A model generated the notes under the pieces. It saw only the letters and a program-made list of their open reading frames with translations. It was not told where the DNA came from and ran no database searches. From assembly GCA_046760505.1 (NCBI GenBank), contig JBHIEG010000017.1:1-39285 (forward strand): a stretch of 39,285 nt of DNA, written 5' to 3'. How positions within the stretch are numbered: position 1 is the first letter of the stretch; each line of letters begins with the position of its first letter. This document shows positions 8,674 to 16,685 of the stretch, piece after piece. Origin of the DNA: CAYFZR01 sp046760505 [NCBI: Candidatus Hydrothermarchaeota archaeon]. GTDB lineage: Archaea; CAYFZR01. The translations under genes and the position numbers were made by a program.

Positions 8674-9168
8674 CTAAAAATCAGCTGATACTAATTCAAT
8701 TATTTCTTGGATGTGGGATAGATTTTCATTTGCCAAAATGGTCTTTATGCCAGGGTATTTTCTCTTAACAGGTATTAAATTTTCTGATTCATTATCATCA
8801 ACGAATGCTATGTTTTCAGGCTCTAGACCATTTTTCAAAAGGAAATCGGACGCTAAAATCTTGTCGAACATCATGACCTTGGTTGCCCAGTCTACGATTA
8901 CTATTTCTTCAGTAAAATAATGCTGGATCCCGAAGAGATCTAATATTTCGAATACGGTATCGAAAAAATTTTGGGCTGCCAATCCTATGAAGACTTTTTT
9001 CTCATTTAAAAAATCGAGCAATTCTCGAATTCCTTCAAACAAAACTACCTCCCTGCCCCTTGGATCCTTTATCGCATTGTCTGATATCTTCTCGAATGGA
9101 GGCCTCATTATGAATGATTCACCTTTCCAAAGGGTTCCATCCGCATCAAATATTACTGCCCTGATCAT
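8674..9168 (-). CDS. HAD-superfamily phosphatase, MDP-1-like
   Basis: This 164-aa HAD protein resembles magnesium-dependent phosphatase 1. Motif I is DADGTLW (nucleophile and acid/base Asp), motif III offers a Lys in ATKVMMFDKIL, and motif IV is FVDDNESENL. Motif II, normally containing Ser or Thr, reads GLAAQN, so the phosphate-binding hydroxyl appears to be Ala. The minimal cap agrees with MDP-1 (C0 type). The ATG is unambiguous, with an AATATATATTC TATA box about 25-30 nt upstream. Physiological substrate is unknown; it may act on sugar phosphates or protein-linked phosphate. Confidence 0.82.
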   Translation of the reverse strand: MIRAVIFDADGTLWKGESFIMRPPFEKISDNAIKDPRGREVVLFEGIRELLDFLNEKKVFIGLAAQNFFDTVFEILDLFGIQHYFTEEIVIVDWATKVMMFDKILASDFLLKNGLEPENIAFVDDNESENLIPVKRKYPGIKTILANENLSHIQEIIELVSADF

Positions 9169-9273
9169 AGAATTTAAGAGGGTTTTATTGAATATATATT
9201 GTTTTTGTAATTTTTTTACAATTTTTAAGATATTCTAATTGACAAAATCAGAGCAAACATTGATTAAATCTTA

Positions 9274-9297
9274 TTGTCACCTATCAGAAGGTGATAA
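9274..9297 (+). promoter_or_regulatory. Hairpin covering the ribosome-binding site of the pilin-like gene
   Basis: TTGTCACCT (9274-9282) and AGGTGATAA (9289-9297) pair over 9 bp, with one G-T wobble and a 6-nt loop, atcaga. The right arm contains the gene's SD, GGTGAT, and ends directly before the ATG at 9299. The TATA-like tttttaaga near 9221-9229 would start transcription around 9253 and include the hairpin. The alternative gattaaatc near 9262-9270 would start too late to include the left arm. If transcribed, it could repress initiation until melted or bound. Confidence 0.5.
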
Positions 9298-9298
9298 A

Positions 9299-9484
9299 AT
9301 GATAATGAAACTGATAAGAGATGACGGAGGTCTGGATGTAAAGACCGTTATAGGTATCGTTGCCAGTATAGCGATAATGGGAATCATATTGGCTTTTGCT
9401 GACTATGTGATTGGAAAGGCAAAAAAAGGAGCCGATACCATAATCAAAGAAGGAATAAAAGCAAGTAAAAAAGCCTTGAAGTGA
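9299..9484 (+). CDS. Pilin-like protein with N-terminal class III-type segment (61 aa)
   Basis: The product has a short charged head (MIMKLIRDDGG), then a hydrophobic stretch of about 20 residues (TVIGIVASIAIMGIILAFA), then a Lys-rich helical tail. This is the layout of archaeal type IV pilins: the peptidase cuts before the hydrophobic helix, here probably after G10 or G11. The ATG at 9299 is chosen over upstream in-frame starts because GGTGAT ends 3 nt before it. A prepilin peptidase gene starts 5 nt after its stop, which strongly supports the assignment. The tail is very short, so it could be a structural minor subunit or an anchor. The QxSxE-type motif of Epd pilins is absent. Confidence 0.68.
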   Translation: MIMKLIRDDGGLDVKTVIGIVASIAIMGIILAFADYVIGKAKKGADTIIKEGIKASKKALK

Positions 9485-9488
9485 TTCA

Positions 9489-10304
9489 ATGCTAAATCTA
9501 TCTTTTGCAATTTTTATTTTAATTCTGGCCTCTTTCTTTGATGTTAGATACAATAGGATACCGAACTGGATAACTATGCCCGCGATACCAATATCCTTTA
9601 TTCTGGGTTCCTCTGATAAAAACTGGAAGATTAACGCTCTCCTTTCATTAATAACTTGCCTTTTACTCTTCAGGATAGGTATGTTTGGTGGAGACTCTAA
9701 GTTGTACCTTTCATTATCTCTTCTGAATTTTTTTCCCTTTTCCTTTTTTTACGTCCTTTTTTCCATGCTGGTGGGATACTCTTTAATTAGAATGATGAGA
9801 GATTTAAGGCATAATGACATGAATCTTCTGGCGAATTCTCTTTCTTTTTCTGTAATACTTGTATCTCTTTCAATTAACTTTGTTTTAGGTTTTATCATGG
9901 CATTTTTGTTAAAATATTCCATAAAGACGGGAAACAAACTTTTTCTTGCATTCATCTCCCTTTCTTCTGTCCTGATATTAACTCAGGAAAATCTGCTCAT
10001 AATTCCGACAATCCTCTCTTCTTTTTTCCATGAATCACTGGAATCGTGGGTCGATGTATGTGATGTAGAAGAGGGCACCATGCTTTCAAAGAGTTTTAGC
10101 AGAAGCGGTGGATGGATAGACCCGATTAAACCTTTCTCTTTCATAAAAAAGATTGATTTGAAGGCTTGCAAACCATTAAATTCTAGGGAAATTGAATTTT
10201 TGAGGAAAAATACAGATAAAGTACCTGTCTACAAACCGATTCCCCTGGCTCCATGTTTCCTTCTGGGAATTACGGTGGTTGTATGCTCGAATCCGTTCGC
10301 ATGA
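9489..10304 (+). CDS. Archaeal prepilin/preflagellin peptidase (aspartic, A24 family)
   Basis: This membrane aspartic protease removes class III signal peptides from pilins or archaellins. The two catalytic Asp residues sit in their usual contexts: D18 in FFDVRYNRIPNWIT and D69 in GMFGGDSKL. The 271-aa protein has about six to seven hydrophobic segments. A hydrophilic region at roughly 185-245 precedes a final PIPLAPCFLLGIT membrane segment, resembling the archaeal A24B C-terminal domain (IPF-like motif). It overlaps the next gene by 22 nt and follows the pilin-like gene by 4 nt, so the peptidase is likely dedicated to this operon. Confidence 0.9.
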   Translation: MLNLSFAIFILILASFFDVRYNRIPNWITMPAIPISFILGSSDKNWKINALLSLITCLLLFRIGMFGGDSKLYLSLSLLNFFPFSFFYVLFSMLVGYSLIRMMRDLRHNDMNLLANSLSFSVILVSLSINFVLGFIMAFLLKYSIKTGNKLFLAFISLSSVLILTQENLLIIPTILSSFFHESLESWVDVCDVEEGTMLSKSFSRSGGWIDPIKPFSFIKKIDLKACKPLNSREIEFLRKNTDKVPVYKPIPLAPCFLLGITVVVCSNPFA

Positions 10305-10666
10305 TCGTAAGCGGATGTACCGTAATTTTTGCATTATTTTTCGTTGGGTTATTTCTTAATGATCTTTTAATGACCTACTCAGGAATATTTTTGCTAGATT
10401 CTATTTCAGATTCGGTTGATATGGTGAGGACATCAAACATAGATTATTTGGAGGTTAATTTAGATCTTCCTGAAGATCTTAATTTTGTTCTCGTCGGAGA
10501 AAAAAACAAACTTGATCTAAAAATAAATGGATTTATCAACGAAATAGAACTAGATAAAAAATTAAAGTGTAAAATTTACAATTTTACCGTCTCTAAAGGT
10601 AGTTTATATATAATTAAAGATGAGGAGGTATGGCTAGGTGCTTCTCTCAGACGAATTAATTCATAA
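10283..10666 (+). CDS. Small single-pass membrane protein, possible minor pilin (127 aa)
   Basis: No family is recognised. With the ATG at 10283 (GGTGGT just upstream), residues 7-27 form one hydrophobic helix ending in LFLNDLL. A beta-rich extracytoplasmic domain of about 100 residues follows. An alternative ATG at 10253 would add ten residues inside the peptidase gene. The start lies 22 nt inside the peptidase gene and the end overlaps the next gene by 29 nt. The topology and operon suggest a pseudopilin-like component. The LFLNDLL junction resembles IVFNDLI in the third member of the set (10927), hinting at duplication. Confidence 0.66.
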   Translation: MLESVRMIVSGCTVIFALFFVGLFLNDLLMTYSGIFLLDSISDSVDMVRTSNIDYLEVNLDLPEDLNFVLVGEKNKLDLKINGFINEIELDKKLKCKIYNFTVSKGSLYIIKDEEVWLGASLRRINS

Positions 10667-10940
10667 ATTCTTCTCAGGAATATTCATACTAACAGTGAGT
10701 TCAGTTTTCACTCTATGTTCATTCAACTTTCTCAATCTCCTTTTATTTGAACCGTGCCAAGAATCGATAATCCTGAAAGGAGAGTATTTTGAGAAGTACT
10801 CTTTAAACTTCAATGTTTTAATGTCTAATCCTCAGAAGAATGATTCAAGCGGACTTCTTTTTAGGTATCCTGTCGTTGTCTACAAAAATTCAACCTACTC
10901 CGTAGATGAAATTCAGGTGAAAATTGATGCAGACTCTTAA
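10638..10940 (+). CDS. Small single-pass membrane protein, possible minor pilin (100 aa)
   Basis: I do not recognise a family. The start is GTG at 10638 with a strong GGAGGT 8 nt upstream, inside the end of the preceding gene. The first 15 residues are polar, followed by a hydrophobic stretch (FFSGIFILTVSSVFTLCSF and on) and an extracytoplasmic tail of about 60 residues with possible N-glycosylation sequons (NDS, NST). It overlaps the next gene by 14 nt. The layout matches the other small members of the cluster. Confidence 0.62.
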   Translation: MLLSDELIHKFFSGIFILTVSSVFTLCSFNFLNLLLFEPCQESIILKGEYFEKYSLNFNVLMSNPQKNDSSGLLFRYPVVVYKNSTYSVDEIQVKIDADS

Positions 10941-11328
10941 TATGATGTCTACGGTTCTTATCATACTCTTTTCTTTCCTTTGTATAGCTATCGTGTTCAA
11001 TGATCTAATTGAAATAAATACAGATACGGATGATATAGAGAAGTTACACTCTTTAGTCGTTATATTTAATGAACCTGTTTTATCCATTGAAAATGCTGAG
11101 TATTCATTTTTAGATCTGGTGAGTGTCTGTTATCCTAGTAGAGTAGATCTGATTGAAGAGAAGGCAAAGGAACTAAAATCCAAGGTACCTTATGAATTCA
11201 CACTTATTCTTTTAGACGGGGACAAAGAGATCTTCAGAATTGGAAAAAATAAAGAGACATCCTCAATTTTTTTCAGAGAGAAAATCAAATCCACAAGCAA
11301 TGAATTGGAGTTGATTCTAGTTGTCTGA
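10927..11328 (+). CDS. Small single-pass membrane protein, possible minor pilin (133 aa)
   Basis: No family is recognised. The ATG at 10927 is preceded by AGGTGA with 6-nt spacing; an in-frame TTG at 10924 is less likely. Residues 5-24 are a hydrophobic helix leading into IVFNDLIEINTDTD. The remaining domain of about 100 residues is mixed alpha/beta with one Cys, and a central segment predicts a helix (IEEKAKELKSK). The end overlaps the next gene by 8 nt. The membrane-exit motif resembles that of the 10283 gene, suggesting the two are paralogues. Confidence 0.64.
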   Translation: MQTLNMMSTVLIILFSFLCIAIVFNDLIEINTDTDDIEKLHSLVVIFNEPVLSIENAEYSFLDLVSVCYPSRVDLIEEKAKELKSKVPYEFTLILLDGDKEIFRIGKNKETSSIFFREKIKSTSNELELILVV

Positions 11329-12115
11329 GAGAGGCTGGACTAACTTTGGCTGGACAATTTTCTTCGTTCTCATCTTATTAGGTTCTATTTCTCTCAAGAG
11401 TATAGTTACATCATGTATCTTGGAAGAGAAAGAGGTACAAAATAAAATTGAAAAAATTCACCAGACCATCATAGTAGAAAGGGCTAAAATCTCGAATACA
11501 CTTTTTTTTAATTCTTTAATTGCCTCTAGAGACATGGCCTGGCAGGGAAAAAGACCAAGTGAACTCTACAGGAAAATAAAAGATATGTGTAATCTTACCG
11601 TTGAATTCAGGGAAATTTACTCTGGAAAGTACATGGGTGCATTTGAGGTGTCGTCATCAAAAATTTTGGAGGAAGAGAACTATAAACATAGGATTAAAGT
11701 ATCTAGAAAGATACCAGCGCGTTTCTTATTGTTATACAAATTTTCAAGTTTCTTCAATGCTCACAACCAGTTGTACAAGCTAACAGAAGGGTCTTTAATG
11801 GTAGCAGGTCCGGCAACAACTAAAAGTATTGCGCAAGAAGAGATATCTTTTGCTTTAAATGGCTATGAGAAGGTATTGGAACTGACAACACCATTTGAAT
11901 GGGAAATGAGTGGGAAAATTCTTTCATTTCATAAAGAAGTGGTAATAGTAGATGAAATTCCTGTAACGATTATTTCTGCGACTGTGAAATACAACATAGT
12001 ATTAATAGATCCGTATTTCAAGACAATACCTAGTAAAATCCCTTTCGATATGCTAAAATACAGGATAAATGGAGAAGAAGGCATAGTAAAGACAGTTACA
12101 ATAGAAACCTGGTAA
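11321..12115 (+). CDS. Single-pass membrane protein, largest member of the pilin-type operon (264 aa)
   Basis: No family is recognised. The TTG start at 11321 sits inside the stop region of the preceding gene, with GGAG 10 nt upstream. Residues 12-30 are a hydrophobic helix (TIFFVLILLGSISLKSIV), followed by a coiled-coil-like stretch (about 35-60) and a large predicted beta-rich exterior domain. Position as the last and largest single-pass protein in a prepilin-peptidase operon suggests a tip or scaffold pseudopilin. It lacks an obvious Gly-based cleavage site, so it may instead be a non-processed partner. Confidence 0.64.
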   Translation: MSERGWTNFGWTIFFVLILLGSISLKSIVTSCILEEKEVQNKIEKIHQTIIVERAKISNTLFFNSLIASRDMAWQGKRPSELYRKIKDMCNLTVEFREIYSGKYMGAFEVSSSKILEEENYKHRIKVSRKIPARFLLLYKFSSFFNAHNQLYKLTEGSLMVAGPATTKSIAQEEISFALNGYEKVLELTTPFEWEMSGKILSFHKEVVIVDEIPVTIISATVKYNIVLIDPYFKTIPSKIPFDMLKYRINGEEGIVKTVTIETW

Positions 12116-12134
12116 ACTCCTAACAAAAGAAAGC

Positions 12135-12142
12135 ATTAAATA
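12135..12142 (+). promoter_or_regulatory. Probable TATA box of pyrG
   Basis: ATTAAATA lies 20 nt after the stop of the pilin-type operon and about 47 nt before the pyrG start. Transcription from about 12164 would leave a leader of roughly 20 nt containing the GAGGAG SD (12175-12180). This implies pyrG has its own promoter rather than depending only on readthrough. Confidence 0.45.
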
Positions 12143-12185
12143 CGATTTTAAGATAAGATTTGTAAAAAGATGTTGAGGAGATAGG

Positions 12186-13802
12186 TTGTCAAAATTTGTT
12201 ATAGTAACCGGGGGAGTGCTTTCTGGTTTAGGAAAAGGTATTACCGCTGCTGCAATAGGAAAGATTCTCCAGTCCAAGGGCATATCTGTTACATCGATTA
12301 AGATAGATCCGTACATCAATGTGGATGCAGGAACCATGAATCCCCTTCAGCATGGGGAAGTCTTTGTTTTAGATGATGGCGGAGAAGTAGATTTAGACTT
12401 GGGTCACTATGAACGTTTTTTGGATATAAATCTCACTGAAAATCACAATATTACAACAGGAACTATTTACAAGAGAGTTATTGAGAAAGAAAGGCGCGGA
12501 GATTATTTAGGGGAGACAGTACAGGTTATTCCCCATGTTACGGACGAGATAAAAACTCAGATAAAAAACATTGCGAGAAATGCCGGAGCAGATGTCACGA
12601 TTGTAGAGATAGGGGGCACGGTTGGCGATATAGAGAGCATGCCTTTTTTGGAGGCAGTAAGGCAACTAAGAATCGAACAAGGGATGGAAAATGTCCTTTT
12701 CGTTCATGTAACTTTGGTACCAACTGTTGGATCTATAAAGGAACAGAAAACAAAACCCACACAGCACAGCGTAAAATCTCTTAGAGAAATAGGCATTCAA
12801 CCAGATATAATCGTTTGCAGATGCTCCGAAATGTTAACGGAGGGGACAAAATCAAAGATCAGTTTATTCTGCGATGTAGATTCTAGGGCTGTTATAAGCG
12901 CTATGGATGCAGAAAACATATACGAGGTTCCTTTGCTCTTCGAGAAAGAGGGTATCGGGGAAATAATACTTAGCAGATTAAAGCTAAGGGCTAAAAAAGA
13001 TAACTTGAATGAGTGGAAAGAAATCGTAAACAACATAAAAAACGCAAACAAAACCGTTAGAATAGGTGTAGTCGGAAAGTACACGGGTTCAGTAGACACA
13101 TACATTAGCATAAGAGAGGCTCTGGTACATGGTGGTTCTGTATTCAGATGTAGGCCAGAAATAGACTGGATAGATGCTGAAAAAATAGAAAAAGGAGAAA
13201 ACATAGATCCAAACATCCATGGAATACTGGTTCCTGGTGGATTTGGAGAAAGAGGAATAGAAGGAAAGATAAAGGCTATTACTCTTGCCAGAAAAAATAA
13301 AATTCCATATCTTGGAATATGTCTTGGTTTCCAATTAGCTGTAGTAGAATACTCTAGGAACGTTCTTGGTTTAGAAGGAGCTAACAGCACAGAGATGAAC
13401 CCCAACACGAGATATCCGGTGATAGATATATTACCAGAACAGAAAGGAGTTGTAGAAAAAGGAGGAACCATGAGACTGGGTAAATATCCTGCAAGAATAA
13501 AAAAAGGTACTTTAGCTTGGGAGATATATAAAAAGGAAGAAATCTGGGAGAGACACAGACATAGATATGAGGTAAATCCTGATTTCATTGATATCATACA
13601 AGATGGAGACTTTTTGTTCTCTGGTACTTCCCCCGATGGTAGATTAATGGAGATCTTGGAAATTAAAAGCCACCCATTCTTTTTAGGAACCCAGTTCCAT
13701 CCCGAATTTAAATCAACTCCCAGATCCCCATCACCCATATTCAGGGAGTTCATCCGAGCGTCCCTAAGGTACGCAGATAAGTTAGATGGGGCAAATAATT
13801 GA
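12186..13802 (+). CDS. pyrG: CTP synthase
   Basis: This enzyme aminates UTP to CTP with glutamine as nitrogen donor, in the cytoplasm. The N-terminal synthetase domain begins with [16 protein letters not shown] (P-loop) and [15 protein letters not shown], and ends near residue 280. The C-terminal class I glutaminase domain shows the nucleophile Cys in YLGICLGFQ, the oxyanion PGGFGERG and the His-Glu pair in TQFHPEF. The 538-aa length is normal. The start is TTG at 12186 after GAGGAG with 5-nt spacing; family N-termini match [10 protein letters not shown] exactly. Confidence 0.97.
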   Translation: MSKFVIVTGGVLSGLGKGITAAAIGKILQSKGISVTSIKIDPYINVDAGTMNPLQHGEVFVLDDGGEVDLDLGHYERFLDINLTENHNITTGTIYKRVIEKERRGDYLGETVQVIPHVTDEIKTQIKNIARNAGADVTIVEIGGTVGDIESMPFLEAVRQLRIEQGMENVLFVHVTLVPTVGSIKEQKTKPTQHSVKSLREIGIQPDIIVCRCSEMLTEGTKSKISLFCDVDSRAVISAMDAENIYEVPLLFEKEGIGEIILSRLKLRAKKDNLNEWKEIVNNIKNANKTVRIGVVGKYTGSVDTYISIREALVHGGSVFRCRPEIDWIDAEKIEKGENIDPNIHGILVPGGFGERGIEGKIKAITLARKNKIPYLGICLGFQLAVVEYSRNVLGLEGANSTEMNPNTRYPVIDILPEQKGVVEKGGTMRLGKYPARIKKGTLAWEIYKKEEIWERHRHRYEVNPDFIDIIQDGDFLFSGTSPDGRLMEILEIKSHPFFLGTQFHPEFKSTPRSPSPIFREFIRASLRYADKLDGANN

Positions 13803-13914
13803 GTTAACTGATTTTTTGAGTATAATTAGTGACAATGAAGTGATAACTTAACGATAAAATAATGATTCAAAAGATTGAAAACAAAAAATCAGAAAAGATT
13901 GAATTAGAAATGAT

Positions 13915-14631
13915 TCAATGTCTTGAACCAATACTTATTCCATTTTCGTTTATCGTAAATTGATTCCTAGATGTCGGGTGATTGGTTCCTCGCATCTTTT
14001 TTATCGTGAGATGCCGCTTACCGGTTTTAGAATCAAGTTCGAGGAGAATCGTACCATGGGTTACGTATTCTTCTACGCCGAATTTACTCAGTTGTTTGCT
14101 TCCTTCCTCAATTTCGGTAACCAAAAGAGTTGTACAATTCAGGTTCTCTAACAAACTACATAAGCGGAGAATTTCTCTCCTAATTGTGAACTCGTCCTCG
14201 AACTGGAGACCTAAGGCAGTTACAGAGTCTATCGCAACCCTTCTTGCATTGTACCTGTACACCAAGTCCTGTATCCCATCCATTAGGGAGTCTAGATCGA
14301 AAGGTCTAATTTGAACATGTCTTTCATCGCTGGGCAATCCAATTCTCGTAGCAGAGGCATCAATTATCGCGAGTTTACCATCATCTTCCAACTTTTGGAA
14401 ATGCCAATTAAACCTTAATAGGTTTTGTCTGATAAAATAGGGTCTTTCCTCAAGAGTTACGAGTATCCCGGGTTCATTATACTCTGTAACTCCGTTATAT
14501 AGGAACTGAGCGGCGAGAATCGATTTGCCAGTTCCGGTAGTGCCAGTGATAAGTACAGTTCTTCCTCTAGGTATGCCTCCTTCCAGCATGTCATCCAATC
14601 CTCGGATACCGAACGGGACTCTCTCAATCAT
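13915..14631 (-). CDS. Single-domain KaiC/RadA-like ATPase (first copy)
   Basis: This 238-aa RecA-superfamily ATPase is of the archaeal KaiC-like group (COG0467). Walker A is GTTGTGKS (30-37), the paired catalytic glutamates are E61-E62 in TLEERP, and Walker B ends in VAIDS (D135). It has one KaiC domain, not the two of cyanobacterial KaiC, and no long tail. A paralogue lies at 16678; both share the GxPRGxT entry, the SLEERP/TLEERP region and the KKMRGT/RKMRGT end. It is downstream of the speH-speE operon across a 77-nt gap with a T-run. The role of these archaeal ATPases is largely unknown; a sensory or signalling role is the usual inference. Confidence 0.9.
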   Translation of the reverse strand: MIERVPFGIRGLDDMLEGGIPRGRTVLITGTTGTGKSILAAQFLYNGVTEYNEPGILVTLEERPYFIRQNLLRFNWHFQKLEDDGKLAIIDASATRIGLPSDERHVQIRPFDLDSLMDGIQDLVYRYNARRVAIDSVTALGLQFEDEFTIRREILRLCSLLENLNCTTLLVTEIEEGSKQLSKFGVEEYVTHGTILLELDSKTGKRHLTIKKMRGTNHPTSRNQFTINENGISIGSRH

Positions 14632-14643
14632 AACTATTCATAT

Positions 14644-14703
14644 AAAAAAAAGTACTCATATATTTTTGCTCAACAAAAATAGCCTCATTTAATTCATTTT
14701 TGT
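14644..14703 (-). terminator. Possible terminator of the speH-speE operon
   Basis: On the minus strand, just after the speE stop, ACAAAAAT and ATTTTTGT form an 8-bp inverted repeat with a 15-nt spacer (14673-14703). A run of eight T follows at 14651-14644. T-runs are the main terminator signal in archaea. The run lies only about 13 nt before the KaiC-like start, so the two units are probably separate. Confidence 0.4.
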
Positions 14704-14708
14704 TTATA

Positions 14709-15602
14709 TTAGCCCTTTTCTCTACGAAGCAGCAAAATTGGTGCAGTGTCTTTCAGGATTGTATGATTATTTGTGATCTTCCGCTCCAAATCTTTGGGCA
14801 GGGCGAAGATCTTTTTGTGGATTTTTTCAGTGTAGTATTCTGTCCCGATCCCATTTATCTCAGATTTTAATTGTTCTTCCGGGACTTCAACCGGATTATG
14901 CTTCTTGCTCCCTATTACATATCCCCACATCTCTCCAAATGAAGGAACATAGGCCATGTAGGAGAAAGTTATTGGAAAAACACTGCCTACCGTGTTGTAG
15001 ATTGCCCCGAATAAGTCTGTATAGAAGTATGGAGACTCCGCCTGAGTTGTTATAACACCATCAAATGCCAAACTGTTGAAGGCAAATTTGTAAAACTCTT
15101 GGGTAAAAAGCGGATACGATTGCCCTCCCTCTATTGGATCAGTGATATCAACTATTATCACGTCGTATTCCCGTTCGTTTTTCTCTAGAAATCTTCTTCC
15201 ATTACAAAATATAAGTTCTACTCTGGGATCTTCAAAGTAAGAGCTTAGTTCCGGAATGTACTTCTGGCAGTACTCTACCACCAAGTCATCTACCTCTACG
15301 TGGGTTACCAGGTCTACTGGATACTTTAACACATGCTTTAATGGTCCTCCGTCCCCCCCTCCTATGATGAGTACTCTCTTGGGATTTTTGTGAGTAAGCA
15401 TCGCAGGGTGTATTAGAGGTTCATGGTAGCAGTGCTCATCTTTGGTTGTGATCTGAATCCGTCCATCAAGGATCAACACCTTTCCCCAATCAGTACTCTC
15501 CCCAATAATGATTTCCTGATACTTTGTCTTCCCTCGAAAGAGTATTTTATCTAACTTTATTGAGTATCTGTAGTAAGGTGTCACTTCGTCATCGATCCAC
15601 AT
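14709..15602 (-). CDS. speE: Spermidine synthase (aminopropyltransferase)
   Basis: This enzyme transfers the aminopropyl group from decarboxylated AdoMet to putrescine, or to agmatine in the thermophile variant route. The 297-aa protein shows the amine-side segment YHEPLIHPAMLTH, the dcAdoMet-binding GGGDGG at 81-86 and the catalytic Asp in VDITDP (151-156). The AdoMet decarboxylase stop and this ATG overlap as TAATG, so the pair is translationally coupled. The sequence alone does not decide between putrescine and agmatine as acceptor; the agmatinase at 4706 allows either order. Confidence 0.95.
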   Translation of the reverse strand: MWIDDEVTPYYRYSIKLDKILFRGKTKYQEIIIGESTDWGKVLILDGRIQITTKDEHCYHEPLIHPAMLTHKNPKRVLIIGGGDGGPLKHVLKYPVDLVTHVEVDDLVVEYCQKYIPELSSYFEDPRVELIFCNGRRFLEKNEREYDVIIVDITDPIEGGQSYPLFTQEFYKFAFNSLAFDGVITTQAESPYFYTDLFGAIYNTVGSVFPITFSYMAYVPSFGEMWGYVIGSKKHNPVEVPEEQLKSEINGIGTEYYTEKIHKKIFALPKDLERKITNNHTILKDTAPILLLRREKG

Positions 15603-15970
15603 TAAGTAACTTCACCTCGGAGCGAAAACACTCCACGACTGATTTCAGTAACATTTATGTTCTTCGGTTTTAATTCATCTACAATTACGTCATACGCATT
15701 CCAGGGATTGACCTTATCTCCACACGTGAATATATCTACTGCTGCATACCGGAGTTCAGGCCATGTGTGGATTGATATGTGGGACTCAGCAATTATCACA
15801 ACACCTGTTATTCCGTGAGGATTGAACTTGGTAAATTTCTTTGCAACAACTGTTGCTCCTGACTTTTCTGCTGCAACGGTTAATGCAGCCTCTATTTTAT
15901 CAGAATTGTTCAGTAAATTCTGGTCTACTCCAAACAATTCTATTATAAGGTGTTTTCCCAATGTTTTCAT
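15602..15970 (-). CDS. speH: S-adenosylmethionine decarboxylase proenzyme (pyruvoyl, class 1B)
   Basis: This enzyme produces decarboxylated AdoMet for the adjacent aminopropyltransferase. Self-cleavage between Glu62 and Ser63 in AESHISIHTW generates the pyruvoyl group. With the ATG at 15970 the catalytic residues fall at S63, H68 and C83, the same numbers as in the well-studied Thermotoga enzyme, which supports this start (122 aa). GGAGGT lies 11 nt upstream. A longer in-frame ATG at 16033 (143 aa) is positioned for a leaderless mRNA from a TATA-like TTTTAAAT near 16058, so a 21-residue extension is possible. Confidence 0.95.
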   Translation of the reverse strand: MKTLGKHLIIELFGVDQNLLNNSDKIEAALTVAAEKSGATVVAKKFTKFNPHGITGVVIIAESHISIHTWPELRYAAVDIFTCGDKVNPWNAYDVIVDELKPKNINVTEISRGVFSLRGEVT

Positions 15971-16175
15971 CTGTTCTACCGACCTCCTTTCATTTTTTTT
16001 CAATGTATCGCTAAGATAATCAATTATTGACATATAAATATTTTTTGCTTTACATTTAAAATTATATTCACTCTGAAAAAAGCCTAATTCTTCCTTAATT
16101 TTATTTGTTTTAAAATAGAATCGATCTAGCAGGTTTTTTTAACTTTGCTTAGTTCATCTTCTACCCTACAAAAAT

Positions 16176-16183
16176 CTTAAATA
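16176..16183 (+). promoter_or_regulatory. Probable TATA box of the arginine decarboxylase gene
   Basis: CTTAAATA lies about 44 nt before the ATG at 16224, predicting transcription from about 16205 and a leader of roughly 19 nt (gagggaaaatcg precedes the ATG). The roughly 250-nt divergent gap from 15970 holds this promoter and the one for speH, and no visible gene. Confidence 0.45.
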
Positions 16184-16223
16184 GCTTAACTTTCGAGTTG
16201 GGTTTAGTTCTGAGGGAAAATCG

Positions 16224-16685
16224 ATGTTAAGTCTTCCAAAAAAAGCAACTTTGGTCTCTGGATCCGCTGAAGGAGCCACAAAATTAAATGCACTGGACAA
16301 CGCGTTAATAGATGCAGGTATAGGAGATTTCAATTTAATCAAGGTATCAAGCATACTCCCGAAAGGTACGGTAATCGTTGATCTGCCAAAAATAGAGGCA
16401 GGCACTTTGGTCCCATGTGTACTCGCAAAGAGAATCTCAGATACTCGAGGTCAAAAAATATCCGCATCTATAGTAGTGGCGCTATCAGAAAACGGTATGG
16501 GCGTGATAGCGGAAAATTCCGGAGCAGGCATATCAAAGGGAGAGAGTTATGAGAAGGCTCTAGAGGCTGCTAGGAATATGCTTATGAGAAGAGGCCTAAA
16601 GTTAAAAGAAATTAGGCATGTCTCAAGAGAGCACACAGTAGAAAATATAGGAGCAGTTGTAGCCGCTCTCGTCTTTTTCAGGTAA
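16224..16685 (+). CDS. pdaD: Pyruvoyl-dependent arginine decarboxylase
   Basis: This enzyme converts arginine to agmatine, the first step of archaeal putrescine synthesis. The 153-aa proenzyme has the self-processing Ser-Ser pair at 42-43 in KVSSILPKGT; the second Ser becomes the pyruvoyl group. Downstream family motifs are GTLVPCVLA, a conserved GMGVIAENSG and a C-terminal EHTVENIGAVVAA. It diverges from speH-speE, and its stop overlaps the 3' end of the second KaiC-like gene by 8 nt in convergent orientation. With agmatinase (4706) and SpeE the whole route to spermidine is encoded in this window. Confidence 0.96.
   Translation: MLSLPKKATLVSGSAEGATKLNALDNALIDAGIGDFNLIKVSSILPKGTVIVDLPKIEAGTLVPCVLAKRISDTRGQKISASIVVALSENGMGVIAENSGAGISKGESYEKALEAARNMLMRRGLKLKEIRHVSREHTVENIGAVVAALVFFR

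Noticed and set aside
12797-13753. Long open frame opposite pyrG
   Set aside because: It is antisense to a complete CTP synthase, and its composition (Ser, Phe, Ile, Pro rich) is typical of a shadow frame.
13803-13914. Small RNA or gene between pyrG and the first KaiC-like gene
   Set aside because: The 112 nt have repeated atgattcaa pieces and a short T-run after pyrG, but no conserved RNA feature or coding frame with a start signal.
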